Below, piece after piece: positions 33,463 through 40,993 of a stretch of 44,534 bases of DNA. The notes under the pieces are model-generated. The model had not been told where the DNA came from and ran no database searches. It was given only the letters and a program-made list of their open reading frames with translations. This DNA is from Lachnospiraceae bacterium. GTDB lineage: Bacteria; Bacillota; Clostridia; Lachnospirales; Lachnospiraceae. Numbering within the stretch: the stretch's first letter is position 1; each line of letters starts with the position of its first letter. Location: the NCBI GenBank assembly GCA_018056425.1, contig JAGPFR010000020.1, positions 1 through 44,534 of the forward strand, read 5' to 3'. Made by a program: the position numbers and the translations under genes.

Positions 33463-36006
33463 GTGATATTTACGAAAAATTACAAGAGATTATTATCAAT
33501 TCTTCTTACCGGCTCCATGCTTTTTTCACTGTCCGCATGTAAGGGCTCCGAAGAAATCGTTGTAGATGACGGAGAAACGGAAGAAATAACAGAAGAAGAG
33601 GAAATCATAGATCCCGAAACGGGAGAGGTTATTGAATATTACCATCCGGAACTTGCAAAAACCGGAGTATATGATATTACCGATATTGATCTTGGATTCG
33701 GTGACGGGGATTTTTATGTTACCGATTCGGGACGTTATGACAACGGAGCTTATTATGTTGTGTGTGAGAACGACAAATACTGGAATCATGCATATTATGT
33801 TCTCACACTTGATGATGAAGGAAATATGCTTGGCCGGATAAAGCTCAGTCTTCCTGTTGATATCGAAACCTCCGAAGAAGGTGATGTGACTTCCGTTATG
33901 GAAGCCAATCGGGATAAATCCGGTATTGCATATGATGATGTTACTGATCTTCTCAAGGAGAATAAGATCAGGGCAGATGAGGTTGATTCCGTTTACTATG
34001 AGTTCTTTAATTATGCAGGTGACGGGATTTATGAAGCCATAATCAGAGTATATACGGGCGGATGGGAAGATCATTCCACCGAATATGCGTTTAATGTACG
34101 CTGGAACGAAGACGGAGAATGCACGGATATCCTGTATCTTCCCATTGATTCCGGTGAGGGATACATTGACAGATATGTATATTCTCCCGACGGAAGACTT
34201 GCCGTTCTATATGATTATTATGCCTGGGATGATGATTTCAACGGCACAAGGGCTGTCGTTTTTTCTGCAGACAGATTTGATGATCCTCAAAACATGGTTG
34301 CAGCTCAGAATGATGACCTTTCGGGTGACTTTGTCTCCATCGGTGAATGTCTTACCGCAGGGGATAAAGTGATCGCTCTTTATGAGTCTGCGGATAACAG
34401 CGGTAAGGTAACCGCTGCGGAAATAGATATGGATACTTTTGAACCTGTAGATCCTTTTGTTGTTGATCAACTCGGATCCGGTTCATTTTACCCGATCGGT
34501 TCAACGGATGACGGACAGCTTATCTTTAATTCAATCTCCGGACTTCAGACCAGTAAGAAAGGAGAAAAGGCATCTGTACTCCTTGACGTTATCAATTCCG
34601 ATTTCCGTGAAGACGGATGCGGATATTTTGTCAGCATCGAGGGATCGGATGAGTTTTATCTTTCATATCTGTCAACCGACGGAAAGCATTATCTGGCTTA
34701 TTGCAAGAAGGTTGCACCTGAGGAAGTTGCAGATTGCAATGTAATTACATTTGCGTCAACCGTACTGTATGGCAGTATGATCGATATGATCGTTGATTTT
34801 AATGAAAAGAATACCGGAACAAGGATCGCATTTAAGAATTATCAGGTATATGAAAAAGTAGATGATTTCAATGCCGATATGGACAAAATGTATGAGGATA
34901 TGGTAAACGGCCGCATGGCTGATATCGTATATCTGGATCCTTATTCCAATCTGGATATTGATACTCTGTCACGTAAAGGTATCCTCGCAGATATAGGTAA
35001 ACTCATCGAAGATGATCCCGATATGTCCGCTGATGATTATCTTACCAATATTTTTGATGCCATCAGCTATGACGGTAAGCTTTATCGCATTATGCCTTCG
35101 TTTTCCATATATTCCGCATACGGCAGTGCGGAGTATGTTGCGGGATATGAGAATTGGAATGTGGATGAATTTCTTACATACTCGGACGGCCTTGACCCCG
35201 AAGAATCCCTTATGTTCACCATGTTTGAGACCCGTGAGAATTTCCTTGAGGATATGCTGAAATATAACGGATACAGCTGGATCGACAGAGATCACTGTTC
35301 CTGTGATTTCAATGATATTTCATTCCTCAGACTGGTCGGATATGCGGGAACTATGCCTGAAGAAATTGATTTTGAAAGCAATCATATGTATAACTACTGG
35401 AACGATTCCGAGTACATGCTTTATAACGGTGAGATCAGAGTGAATCTTTCCTATATGACTTCATATAAGGATGCTTATTACAATGCGTATTCCGATTGTA
35501 AGAATCAGCCCGTGTTTGTAGGTTTCCCTTCGCCGGAATCACAGGGATCGGTTATCACTTACACCAGCTATTATCTTCTGAGCGCAGAATCCCCTTTACT
35601 TGCCGAATCCTGGGATTTCATTAAGCAGGTGCTGTTAAGTGATTATCAGAATTCAGACAACATTTTTAACTTCCCTGTACTTAAGAGTGCTTTTGAGGCA
35701 GATATGGAGGATTGTGCCAATCCTTTCTCATCGGTTAACGAAAGCGGTGAGGAATATGAGTATATGCCTTCATATGAATTTGAAGGAGAATGGATTGAAG
35801 TTCCTTATATGACTCAGGAGCAGATCGGTCAGGCAGAAGAGTTTGTATATTCGATAGACAGGCTGTCATTTGAAGATTCGGAACTTATAGAGATCATAAT
35901 TAATGAGATTAACGACGGATTGGACAGAGGAAAGACCCCTGAGGAAATTTCAGCTTCGGTGCAGATGGCCGTTCAGGAAGTCCTGGATCAGAGAAAAGCC
36001 GGTTAA
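33463..36006 (+). CDS. Very large solute-binding-type lipoprotein
   Basis: A lipoprotein of about 847 residues, roughly twice the size of a family-1 solute-binding protein. After a basic start and hydrophobic core comes the lipobox LSAC, with the lipidated cysteine at residue 26. A Glu/Asp-rich spacer (EITEEEEIIDPETGEVIEYY) leads to about 370 residues of beta-rich repeats resembling propeller blades. From about residue 425 a solute-binding-like domain follows (NVITFASTVLYGSMIDMIVDFNEKN, DIVYLDPYSNLDIDTLSRKGILADI, and ITYTSYYLLSAESPLLAESW). No ABC permease gene lies nearby. The start is uncertain. ATG 33436 overlaps the promoter. GTG 33463 touches its ribosome binding site. An ACG at 33472 has ideal spacing from GAAAGGG. 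The frame start used here is the GTG. Confidence 0.75.
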   Translation: MIFTKNYKRLLSILLTGSMLFSLSACKGSEEIVVDDGETEEITEEEEIIDPETGEVIEYYHPELAKTGVYDITDIDLGFGDGDFYVTDSGRYDNGAYYVVCENDKYWNHAYYVLTLDDEGNMLGRIKLSLPVDIETSEEGDVTSVMEANRDKSGIAYDDVTDLLKENKIRADEVDSVYYEFFNYAGDGIYEAIIRVYTGGWEDHSTEYAFNVRWNEDGECTDILYLPIDSGEGYIDRYVYSPDGRLAVLYDYYAWDDDFNGTRAVVFSADRFDDPQNMVAAQNDDLSGDFVSIGECLTAGDKVIALYESADNSGKVTAAEIDMDTFEPVDPFVVDQLGSGSFYPIGSTDDGQLIFNSISGLQTSKKGEKASVLLDVINSDFREDGCGYFVSIEGSDEFYLSYLSTDGKHYLAYCKKVAPEEVADCNVITFASTVLYGSMIDMIVDFNEKNTGTRIAFKNYQVYEKVDDFNADMDKMYEDMVNGRMADIVYLDPYSNLDIDTLSRKGILADIGKLIEDDPDMSADDYLTNIFDAISYDGKLYRIMPSFSIYSAYGSAEYVAGYENWNVDEFLTYSDGLDPEESLMFTMFETRENFLEDMLKYNGYSWIDRDHCSCDFNDISFLRLVGYAGTMPEEIDFESNHMYNYWNDSEYMLYNGEIRVNLSYMTSYKDAYYNAYSDCKNQPVFVGFPSPESQGSVITYTSYYLLSAESPLLAESWDFIKQVLLSDYQNSDNIFNFPVLKSAFEADMEDCANPFSSVNESGEEYEYMPSYEFEGEWIEVPYMTQEQIGQAEEFVYSIDRLSFEDSELIEIIINEINDGLDRGKTPEEISASVQMAVQEVLDQRKAG

Positions 36007-36039
36007 AAGGCGGATTTGGCCGATTTCATATTAAAAAAC

Positions 36040-36068
36040 TTGCTTTTTTTCCATACTTGTGATATCTT
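36040..36068 (+). promoter_or_regulatory. Candidate promoter of secG
   Basis: TTGCTT (36040-36045) and the extended -10 TGATATCTT (TATCTT at 36063-36068) are separated by 17 bases. The predicted start near 36075 leaves about 45 bases before the secG ATG. The rest of the gap (36007-36120) holds only a small five-base-pair inverted repeat around GCATTAGAAATGC. Confidence 0.45.
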
Positions 36069-36120
36069 ATCAAAGTCTGTAAAAATAAAAGCATTAGAAA
36101 TGCATTGATGAGGTTTGTAA

Positions 36121-36360
36121 ATGAGCGCACTTCGTATAGTTTTTACAATACTTTTTATAATTGACTGCCTGGTTCTTACGGTAGTAGTTCTTATGCAGGA
36201 AGGCAAGTCTCAGGGACTTGGAGCAATTGCCGGAGCTGCAGAGACATACTGGGGTAAGAACAAGGGACGCAGCATGGAAGGCTTTCTTGTAAAGCTCACC
36301 AGAGCACTTGCGATACTTTTCATGGTACTTGCGATCCTGCTGAACCTTAACACTTATTGA
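36121..36360 (+). CDS. secG: Preprotein translocase subunit SecG
   Basis: A small auxiliary subunit of the SecYEG channel. The 79 residues contain two membrane helices (about 3-22 and 57-77) with the cytoplasmic loop between them carrying [31 protein letters not shown], the family signature. A GAGG lies about seven bases before the ATG. Its position at the head of a secG-rnr-smpB-ssrA cluster is widely conserved in Firmicutes and supports the identity. Confidence 0.93.
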   Translation: MSALRIVFTILFIIDCLVLTVVVLMQEGKSQGLGAIAGAAETYWGKNKGRSMEGFLVKLTRALAILFMVLAILLNLNTY

Positions 36361-36373
36361 TATCGCGGATTTC

Positions 36374-36404
36374 GGGCGTCCGTTAATGCGGACGCCCTTT
36401 TTTT
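36374..36404 (+). terminator. Intrinsic terminator between secG and rnr
   Basis: GGGCGTCCG (36374-36382) pairs perfectly with CGGACGCCC (36389-36397) around TTAATG, followed by seven Ts. It is the strongest-looking terminator in the window. It lies only 16 bases before the rnr ATG. Confidence 0.92.
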
Positions 36405-36420
36405 ATCCTGACAAAGAGTT

Positions 36421-38619
36421 ATGAAGAAAAAAGGAAACTACGGAAAACTGAATAAAAAAGCGGGTAATACTTCCGCAGGTCCCAAGGCTCCCGTCAGGAG
36501 AAGAAAACAGACCAAGGTGGTCCTTAAAGGCAAATCCGGAAAAGGCAAACTTTATCGATATGAAGGTACATATTGTGCTACCGATAAAGGATACGGATTT
36601 GTTAATGTCGAAGGATTTACAAGGGATGTATTTGTATCCGAGAGATTTACGAATTACGCATTCCACGGCGATAAGGTTTTGATAGAGCTTCTTACTCCGG
36701 GACCTCTTTATGACGGAGAAACTTCGGAATCCGGCCATCAGCCCAAGAGTCGTGAAGCCAAGATCGTTAAAGTTATCGAGCATTCCATCACTCAGATCGT
36801 AGGGACTTTTGAAGAGATCAGAAACGGCTACGGATTTGTGATCCCCGATAAAGGAACGCTGGCTTCTGATCTTTATATTCCCAAGGGAAATACCATGGAT
36901 GCCGTTACGGGTCAGAAGGTACTTGCAGAGATATCCGATTATGGGGAATTCAAAAGATCCCCCGAAGGCAGGATAGTTCAGATCATCGGAGATATTGATG
37001 ATCCTATGACCGATGATGTAAGTGTTATCTGTGCGCTTTCTTTAAGGACCGAATTCCCTGACTCCGTTATCCGAAATTGTGACGATATCTGCGGTGACGG
37101 AACCATATCGGGAAGCAGATCGGCTTCAGAGCTTGATGATCTTTATAAGGTTAATTCGCTTTCCGAGATCTTTTCGGATTCTTTTTCCGGAAAGGGAAAG
37201 AGAATAGATCTTAGGGATATAGTTACATTTACAATCGACGGCGATGATTCCGGAGACTTTGATGATGCCGTCAGTCTGGAAATTGCGGATGATGTTTGCG
37301 ATGACGGAAGAGCTTATATCGTCGGAGTGCATATTGCGGATGTTGCCGAGTATGTCAGGGAGGATTCACCTCTTGATGCCGAGGCATTGGAAAGAGGCTG
37401 CAGCATATATTTCCCCGGAAGAGTCCTGCCCATGCTTCCCGAGAAGCTTTCAAACGGGCTTTGTTCACTTAATCCCGATGAGGACAGACTGAGTCTTTCT
37501 GCGATAATGCTGCTGGACAGAGAAGGAAAGACACTTGACCATTTTATCTGTGAATCCGTAATAAGATCATCCAAGAGAATGACTTACGGTAAAGTTGATA
37601 TGGTCCTTGAAGGTGATGTTCCCGAAGGGTATGAGCCTTTTTCCGATGTGCTTGAGGATATGGCCGGTGTTTCCGCTATTCTTCGTAAAAGAAGATTCTC
37701 TAAAGGGTCTGTTGATTTTGATATAGAAGAATGTGAGATAAGTGTTGATGAACACGGCAAAGTATCCGATATAAAGGCAAGGGAAAGAAGTGCTTCCAGA
37801 TCTCTTATCGAGGAGTTTATGCTTCTTGCCAACAAGACCGTTGCAAAACAGTTTTGTAAAAAGAAGATCCCGTTTGCGTATCGTGTTCACGAAAATCCCG
37901 ATATGACCAAGATAAGAGAACTTGTCGGGACATTTACAAAGCTTGGTCTTTCCGTTGACAGGAAGCTTATCAAGAAGGTTAACGTATCCGATGATGAAAG
38001 CATAAGTTCGTCCGAGATTGCAAAGCTTCTTGCCGAAGCGGAAGGTACTCCTTTTGAAATGCTGATAAAGACCCTTACGCTCAGGAGCATGCAAAGAGCC
38101 GAATATAAGCCCGAGTCTCTCGGACATTACGGTCTTGCTTTTAAGTATTACTGTCACTTTACATCACCCATCCGCAGATATCCCGATCTTCAGATACATA
38201 GGATAATAAAGCAGACTTTAAGAGGCAAGATGAAAGCAGAGGCTAAAGAGCATTATGCAAGTATTCTTCCCGAAGTTTGCAGAAAGTCATCCGTTTGTGA
38301 GAGAAGAGCCCAGGAAGCGGAGTATCAGGTTGACCGTCTCAAGATGATCAGATATATGGAAGATCATATGGGTGAGGAGTTTGAAGGGACCGTTTCCGGA
38401 GTTACCAGGTACGGAGTATTTGTAAAACTCGATAATTCCATCGAAGGAATGATAAGCGTTTACGATCTTCCGGCGGATGATTATATATATGAGGAATCCC
38501 TGCTCAGACTTACCGGAAGGCGTTCGAGAAGATACTACTCGATAGGCAAAAGACTGCGTGTATCCGTTAGCGGCTGTGATCTGAACCAGAGGGTTATTGA
38601 TTTCGTTCCCGCGGAGTGA
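36421..38619 (+). CDS. rnr: Ribonuclease R
   Basis: A 3'-to-5' exoribonuclease of the RNB family that degrades structured RNA and works with SmpB-tmRNA on rescued mRNAs. The 732 residues are near the normal length. A basic N-terminal tail (KAPVRRRKQTKVVLKGK) precedes cold-shock-type OB domains (YCATDKGYGFVNVEGF and GFVIPDKGTLASDLYIP). The catalytic RNB domain has the metal-binding block FTIDGDDSGDFDDAVSLE and the later HFTSPIRRYPDLQIHRIIKQ. A C-terminal S1 domain begins EEFEGTVSGVTRYGVFVKL. It is followed after 12 bases by smpB. No ribosome binding site better than AAAGAG is visible, and the only upstream sequence is a terminator. Confidence 0.95.
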   Translation: MKKKGNYGKLNKKAGNTSAGPKAPVRRRKQTKVVLKGKSGKGKLYRYEGTYCATDKGYGFVNVEGFTRDVFVSERFTNYAFHGDKVLIELLTPGPLYDGETSESGHQPKSREAKIVKVIEHSITQIVGTFEEIRNGYGFVIPDKGTLASDLYIPKGNTMDAVTGQKVLAEISDYGEFKRSPEGRIVQIIGDIDDPMTDDVSVICALSLRTEFPDSVIRNCDDICGDGTISGSRSASELDDLYKVNSLSEIFSDSFSGKGKRIDLRDIVTFTIDGDDSGDFDDAVSLEIADDVCDDGRAYIVGVHIADVAEYVREDSPLDAEALERGCSIYFPGRVLPMLPEKLSNGLCSLNPDEDRLSLSAIMLLDREGKTLDHFICESVIRSSKRMTYGKVDMVLEGDVPEGYEPFSDVLEDMAGVSAILRKRRFSKGSVDFDIEECEISVDEHGKVSDIKARERSASRSLIEEFMLLANKTVAKQFCKKKIPFAYRVHENPDMTKIRELVGTFTKLGLSVDRKLIKKVNVSDDESISSSEIAKLLAEAEGTPFEMLIKTLTLRSMQRAEYKPESLGHYGLAFKYYCHFTSPIRRYPDLQIHRIIKQTLRGKMKAEAKEHYASILPEVCRKSSVCERRAQEAEYQVDRLKMIRYMEDHMGEEFEGTVSGVTRYGVFVKLDNSIEGMISVYDLPADDYIYEESLLRLTGRRSRRYYSIGKRLRVSVSGCDLNQRVIDFVPAE

Positions 38620-38631
38620 TAAAAGATTATT

Positions 38632-39105
38632 ATGGCTAATGAAAAAGAGCATACAAAGCTCATTGCAAACAATAAAAAAGCGTTTCATGACTATTTCATC
38701 GAAGAGCAGTATGAATGCGGAATAGTACTTGTCGGAACCGAAGTAAAATCCCTCAGAATGGGAAAGTGTTCCATCAAGGAAGCCTGGGTCCGCATCGAGA
38801 AGGGTGAACTCTGGATCATGGGTATGAATATATCACCTTATGACAAGGGAAATATCTTCAATGTCGATCCCATGCGTGTACGAAAACTTCTTGTTCACCG
38901 CTCCGAGATTAATAAGCTGGACAATGCCGTTGCAAGAGACGGATATACACTTGTACCTCTCGATGTATATTTCTCGAAAGGACGTGCAAAGGTACGCATC
39001 GGTCTTGCAAAGGGTAAGAAGCTCTATGACAAGCGTGAGTCCATTGCCAAGAAGGACCGTGCCCGCGAAGCCGAACGCGATTTTAAAGTACGTATTAAGC
39101 AATAA
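38632..39105 (+). CDS. smpB: SsrA-binding protein SmpB
   Basis: SmpB carries tmRNA to stalled ribosomes, with its C-terminal tail reading the empty mRNA channel. The 157 residues match the family. Conserved blocks include [57 protein letters not shown] and [29 protein letters not shown]. The tail is basic and ends RDFKVRIKQ. It starts 12 bases after rnr, and its RNA partner ssrA begins 40 bases after it, all in the same direction. Confidence 0.97.
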   Translation: MANEKEHTKLIANNKKAFHDYFIEEQYECGIVLVGTEVKSLRMGKCSIKEAWVRIEKGELWIMGMNISPYDKGNIFNVDPMRVRKLLVHRSEINKLDNAVARDGYTLVPLDVYFSKGRAKVRIGLAKGKKLYDKRESIAKKDRAREAERDFKVRIKQ

Positions 39106-39117
39106 TCTTCGTGATTA

Positions 39118-39126
39118 TGCTATAAT
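39118..39126 (+). promoter_or_regulatory. Extended -10 promoter of ssrA
   Basis: TGCTATAAT is a perfect extended -10 (TGnTATAAT), with TTAAGC about 20 bases upstream as a weak -35. Transcription would begin near 39132, about 14 bases before the mature tmRNA 5' end. This lets tmRNA be made independently of rnr-smpB. Confidence 0.55.
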
Positions 39127-39145
39127 ATAAATACAAATTAAATAT

Positions 39146-39517
39146 GGGGTAGTTAAGGTTTCGACAGGGAATTTGAAACTGGAGAAGCTGTCCGGTGCGA
39201 ACCGTTAATCGCAACCTAAAATAAACGCTGATAACAATCAGTACGCACTCGCTGCCTAATAAGTAGCGTGTGACGCCCATTTAAGGGCTCGTCGGCCCAT
39301 TGCACTCACGCTTTGGGGTTCCGGCGTCGCATCGTGAGAAACGGTGTATGGTAAGCTTTGCCCATGCATACGTATTATGAAGCTACTCCGGAAGTGAGTT
39401 TGTCAGGAGCGCTCACTACCGGAGGAACGTGCCTGCAGAAGGCGAAAGAACTGACTATGACAGTAGAAGGACAGAGGGATGGTTCTTTGGACACGGGTTC
39501 GACTCCCGTCTACTCCA
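39146..39517 (+). ncRNA. ssrA: Transfer-messenger RNA (tmRNA)
   Basis: The RNA that rescues stalled ribosomes by adding a degradation tag. The 5' end GGGGTAG (39146-39152) pairs with CTACTCC (39510-39516) to form the acceptor stem, with one G-U pair and A39517 as discriminator. No CCA is encoded. The T arm ACGGGTTCGACTCCCGT and the 5' region with AAGGTTTCGACAGG are typical. The resume codon is GCT at 39227, and the reading frame gives the tag ADNNQYALAA followed by tandem TAA stops (39257-39262). With the alanine carried by the tmRNA the tag would be AADNNQYALAA, the same length as the E. coli tag. Exact ends are inferred from the acceptor pairing. Confidence 0.95.
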
Positions 39518-39522
39518 CTAGG

Positions 39523-39566
39523 CCGCGAAGCGTTTAGATCTGAAAGATCCGCTTCGCGGTTATTTA
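39523..39566 (+). terminator. Terminator hairpin after ssrA
   Basis: CCGCGAAGCG (39523-39532) pairs with CGCTTCGCGG (39550-39559), and the intervening GATC...GATC can form an inner stem. A short T-rich tract (TTATTT) follows. It lies five bases after the tmRNA end and 20 bases before the MATE start codon. Confidence 0.75.
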
Positions 39567-39586
39567 TCCTATGGACAGGTTTTATC

Positions 39587-40993
39587 ATGAAGTTATTAAA
39601 AGAAAACAGATTATTCGGTTCCGGAAAATTCTATATAAATGCTCTTTCTATAGCAGTACCCATAATGCTTCAGGCTCTTATACAGAGTCTTGTTTCTCTT
39701 GTAGATAACTTTATGGTTGCCGGACTGGGAGATGTATCCATGGCGGGAGTAAATGTCTCCGGTCAGATCCTTTTTGTATTTTTTGTTTTTATCAATTCGA
39801 TTTGTATGGCCGGCGGTATCTTTATGACACAGTTTTTCGGTGCCAAAGATTCAGAGGGCATGAAACAGGCATTCAGATTTAAACTGATATTCGGCTTTCT
39901 TGCATTTATTCCTTATTTTCTGGTTTGTATTGTTTTTCCGAAGCAGGTTATATATCTTATGCTTAATGGAAATCTTCAAAGAGATCTGATTCTTCCTGAG
40001 GCTGTAAGTTATATCAGGCTTATGTTCTTTATGGGGCCCCAGCTTACATTTTCGCTTAGTGCGGCAAGTTCCTTCAGGGATCTTGGAAGAGTAAAGTTTC
40101 CGCTGGTAGTGACCATAATAGCAACTCTTATCAATACATTTTTCAATTGGGTTCTGATATACGGAAATCTCGGTTTTCCCGCACTCGGGGTTAAGGGCGC
40201 GGCTATCGCTACAGTTATTGCAAGAAGTCTGGAATTCGTTATCTTTGCGATAGCACTCCTTGTTAAGAAGCCGGAGTTTTCGGTTAAGCTTAAAGAGTTT
40301 TTCAAGGTTGATGGCAAGCTGATAAAAAATATCTTTAAGAAGGGTTCGCTGGTTCTTTTCTGCGAGATGGTATGGATTGCATCAGAGACCATAACGAGCT
40401 GGATCTTTAACGGAAGAGGCGGAGCGGAAGTTGTATCCGGAATGTCTGCCGGATTTGCTGTAGCGAATCTGTTCTTCGTTGCATTCGGTGGAATATACAG
40501 TGCAACACAGGTTGTTATAGGTAAGACTCTCGGGGAGGGCAATCTTGATAAGGCCCGCGTTGAAAAAAAATGGCTCTTATCCGGTTCAGCAGTTTTCGGA
40601 TTATTCATGATGTTGTTCGGATTCCTGACCGTACTCATCGTGCCTTTTGTATTCGGAAAACTCAGCGCAGATGCACTTACCATCTGTACGAGAATGGTCA
40701 TCCTTATGGCATTATTTACTCCTATTTGGGTATACATGAACTCCCAGACTGCCATAGCAAGAGCGGGCGGAGATACCATGATGGGCGCGATAGCAGATGC
40801 GCTTATTACAATCTTTATCATGATCCCGATGCTTCTCGGACTCGGATTTTTAACAAGTGTCGGACCTGTTGAAATATATCTTTGCGTTAAACTTCTTGAT
40901 GTCGTTAAAGTAATTGTCTTTACATTTTGGCTTAAAAAAGAACGCTGGCTTAAGAATCTGACTGTTAAGGAGGAGAGAAATGAGTCTGCATAA
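39587..40993 (+). CDS. MATE family multidrug/cation efflux transporter
   Basis: A 468-residue membrane protein with about twelve helices and the two-fold repeat of MATE (NorM/DinF) antiporters. The first half has ALSIAVPIMLQALIQSLVSLVDNFMV and LGDVSMAGVNVSGQILFVFFV, and the second half repeats the pattern around FCEMVWIASETITSWIFNGRG. The open frame extends back into the tmRNA gene, but ATG 39587 gives the normal family start (MKLLKENRLF). A weak ribosome binding site (ACAGG) precedes it. It is followed by a hybrid histidine kinase whose start overlaps its end by 14 bases. Substrate unknown; MATE proteins export cationic drugs or metabolites using Na+ or H+. Confidence 0.9.
   Translation: MKLLKENRLFGSGKFYINALSIAVPIMLQALIQSLVSLVDNFMVAGLGDVSMAGVNVSGQILFVFFVFINSICMAGGIFMTQFFGAKDSEGMKQAFRFKLIFGFLAFIPYFLVCIVFPKQVIYLMLNGNLQRDLILPEAVSYIRLMFFMGPQLTFSLSAASSFRDLGRVKFPLVVTIIATLINTFFNWVLIYGNLGFPALGVKGAAIATVIARSLEFVIFAIALLVKKPEFSVKLKEFFKVDGKLIKNIFKKGSLVLFCEMVWIASETITSWIFNGRGGAEVVSGMSAGFAVANLFFVAFGGIYSATQVVIGKTLGEGNLDKARVEKKWLLSGSAVFGLFMMLFGFLTVLIVPFVFGKLSADALTICTRMVILMALFTPIWVYMNSQTAIARAGGDTMMGAIADALITIFIMIPMLLGLGFLTSVGPVEIYLCVKLLDVVKVIVFTFWLKKERWLKNLTVKEERNESA

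Noticed and set aside
39479-39586. Upstream extension of the MATE reading frame into the tmRNA gene
   Set aside because: It runs through the tmRNA 3' end and terminator. ATG 39587 gives the normal family N-terminus.
40009-40821. Long open frame on the minus strand opposite the MATE gene (270 codons)
   Set aside because: The sense strand encodes a convincing transporter with normal start and length. The antisense frame has no start signal or family features.
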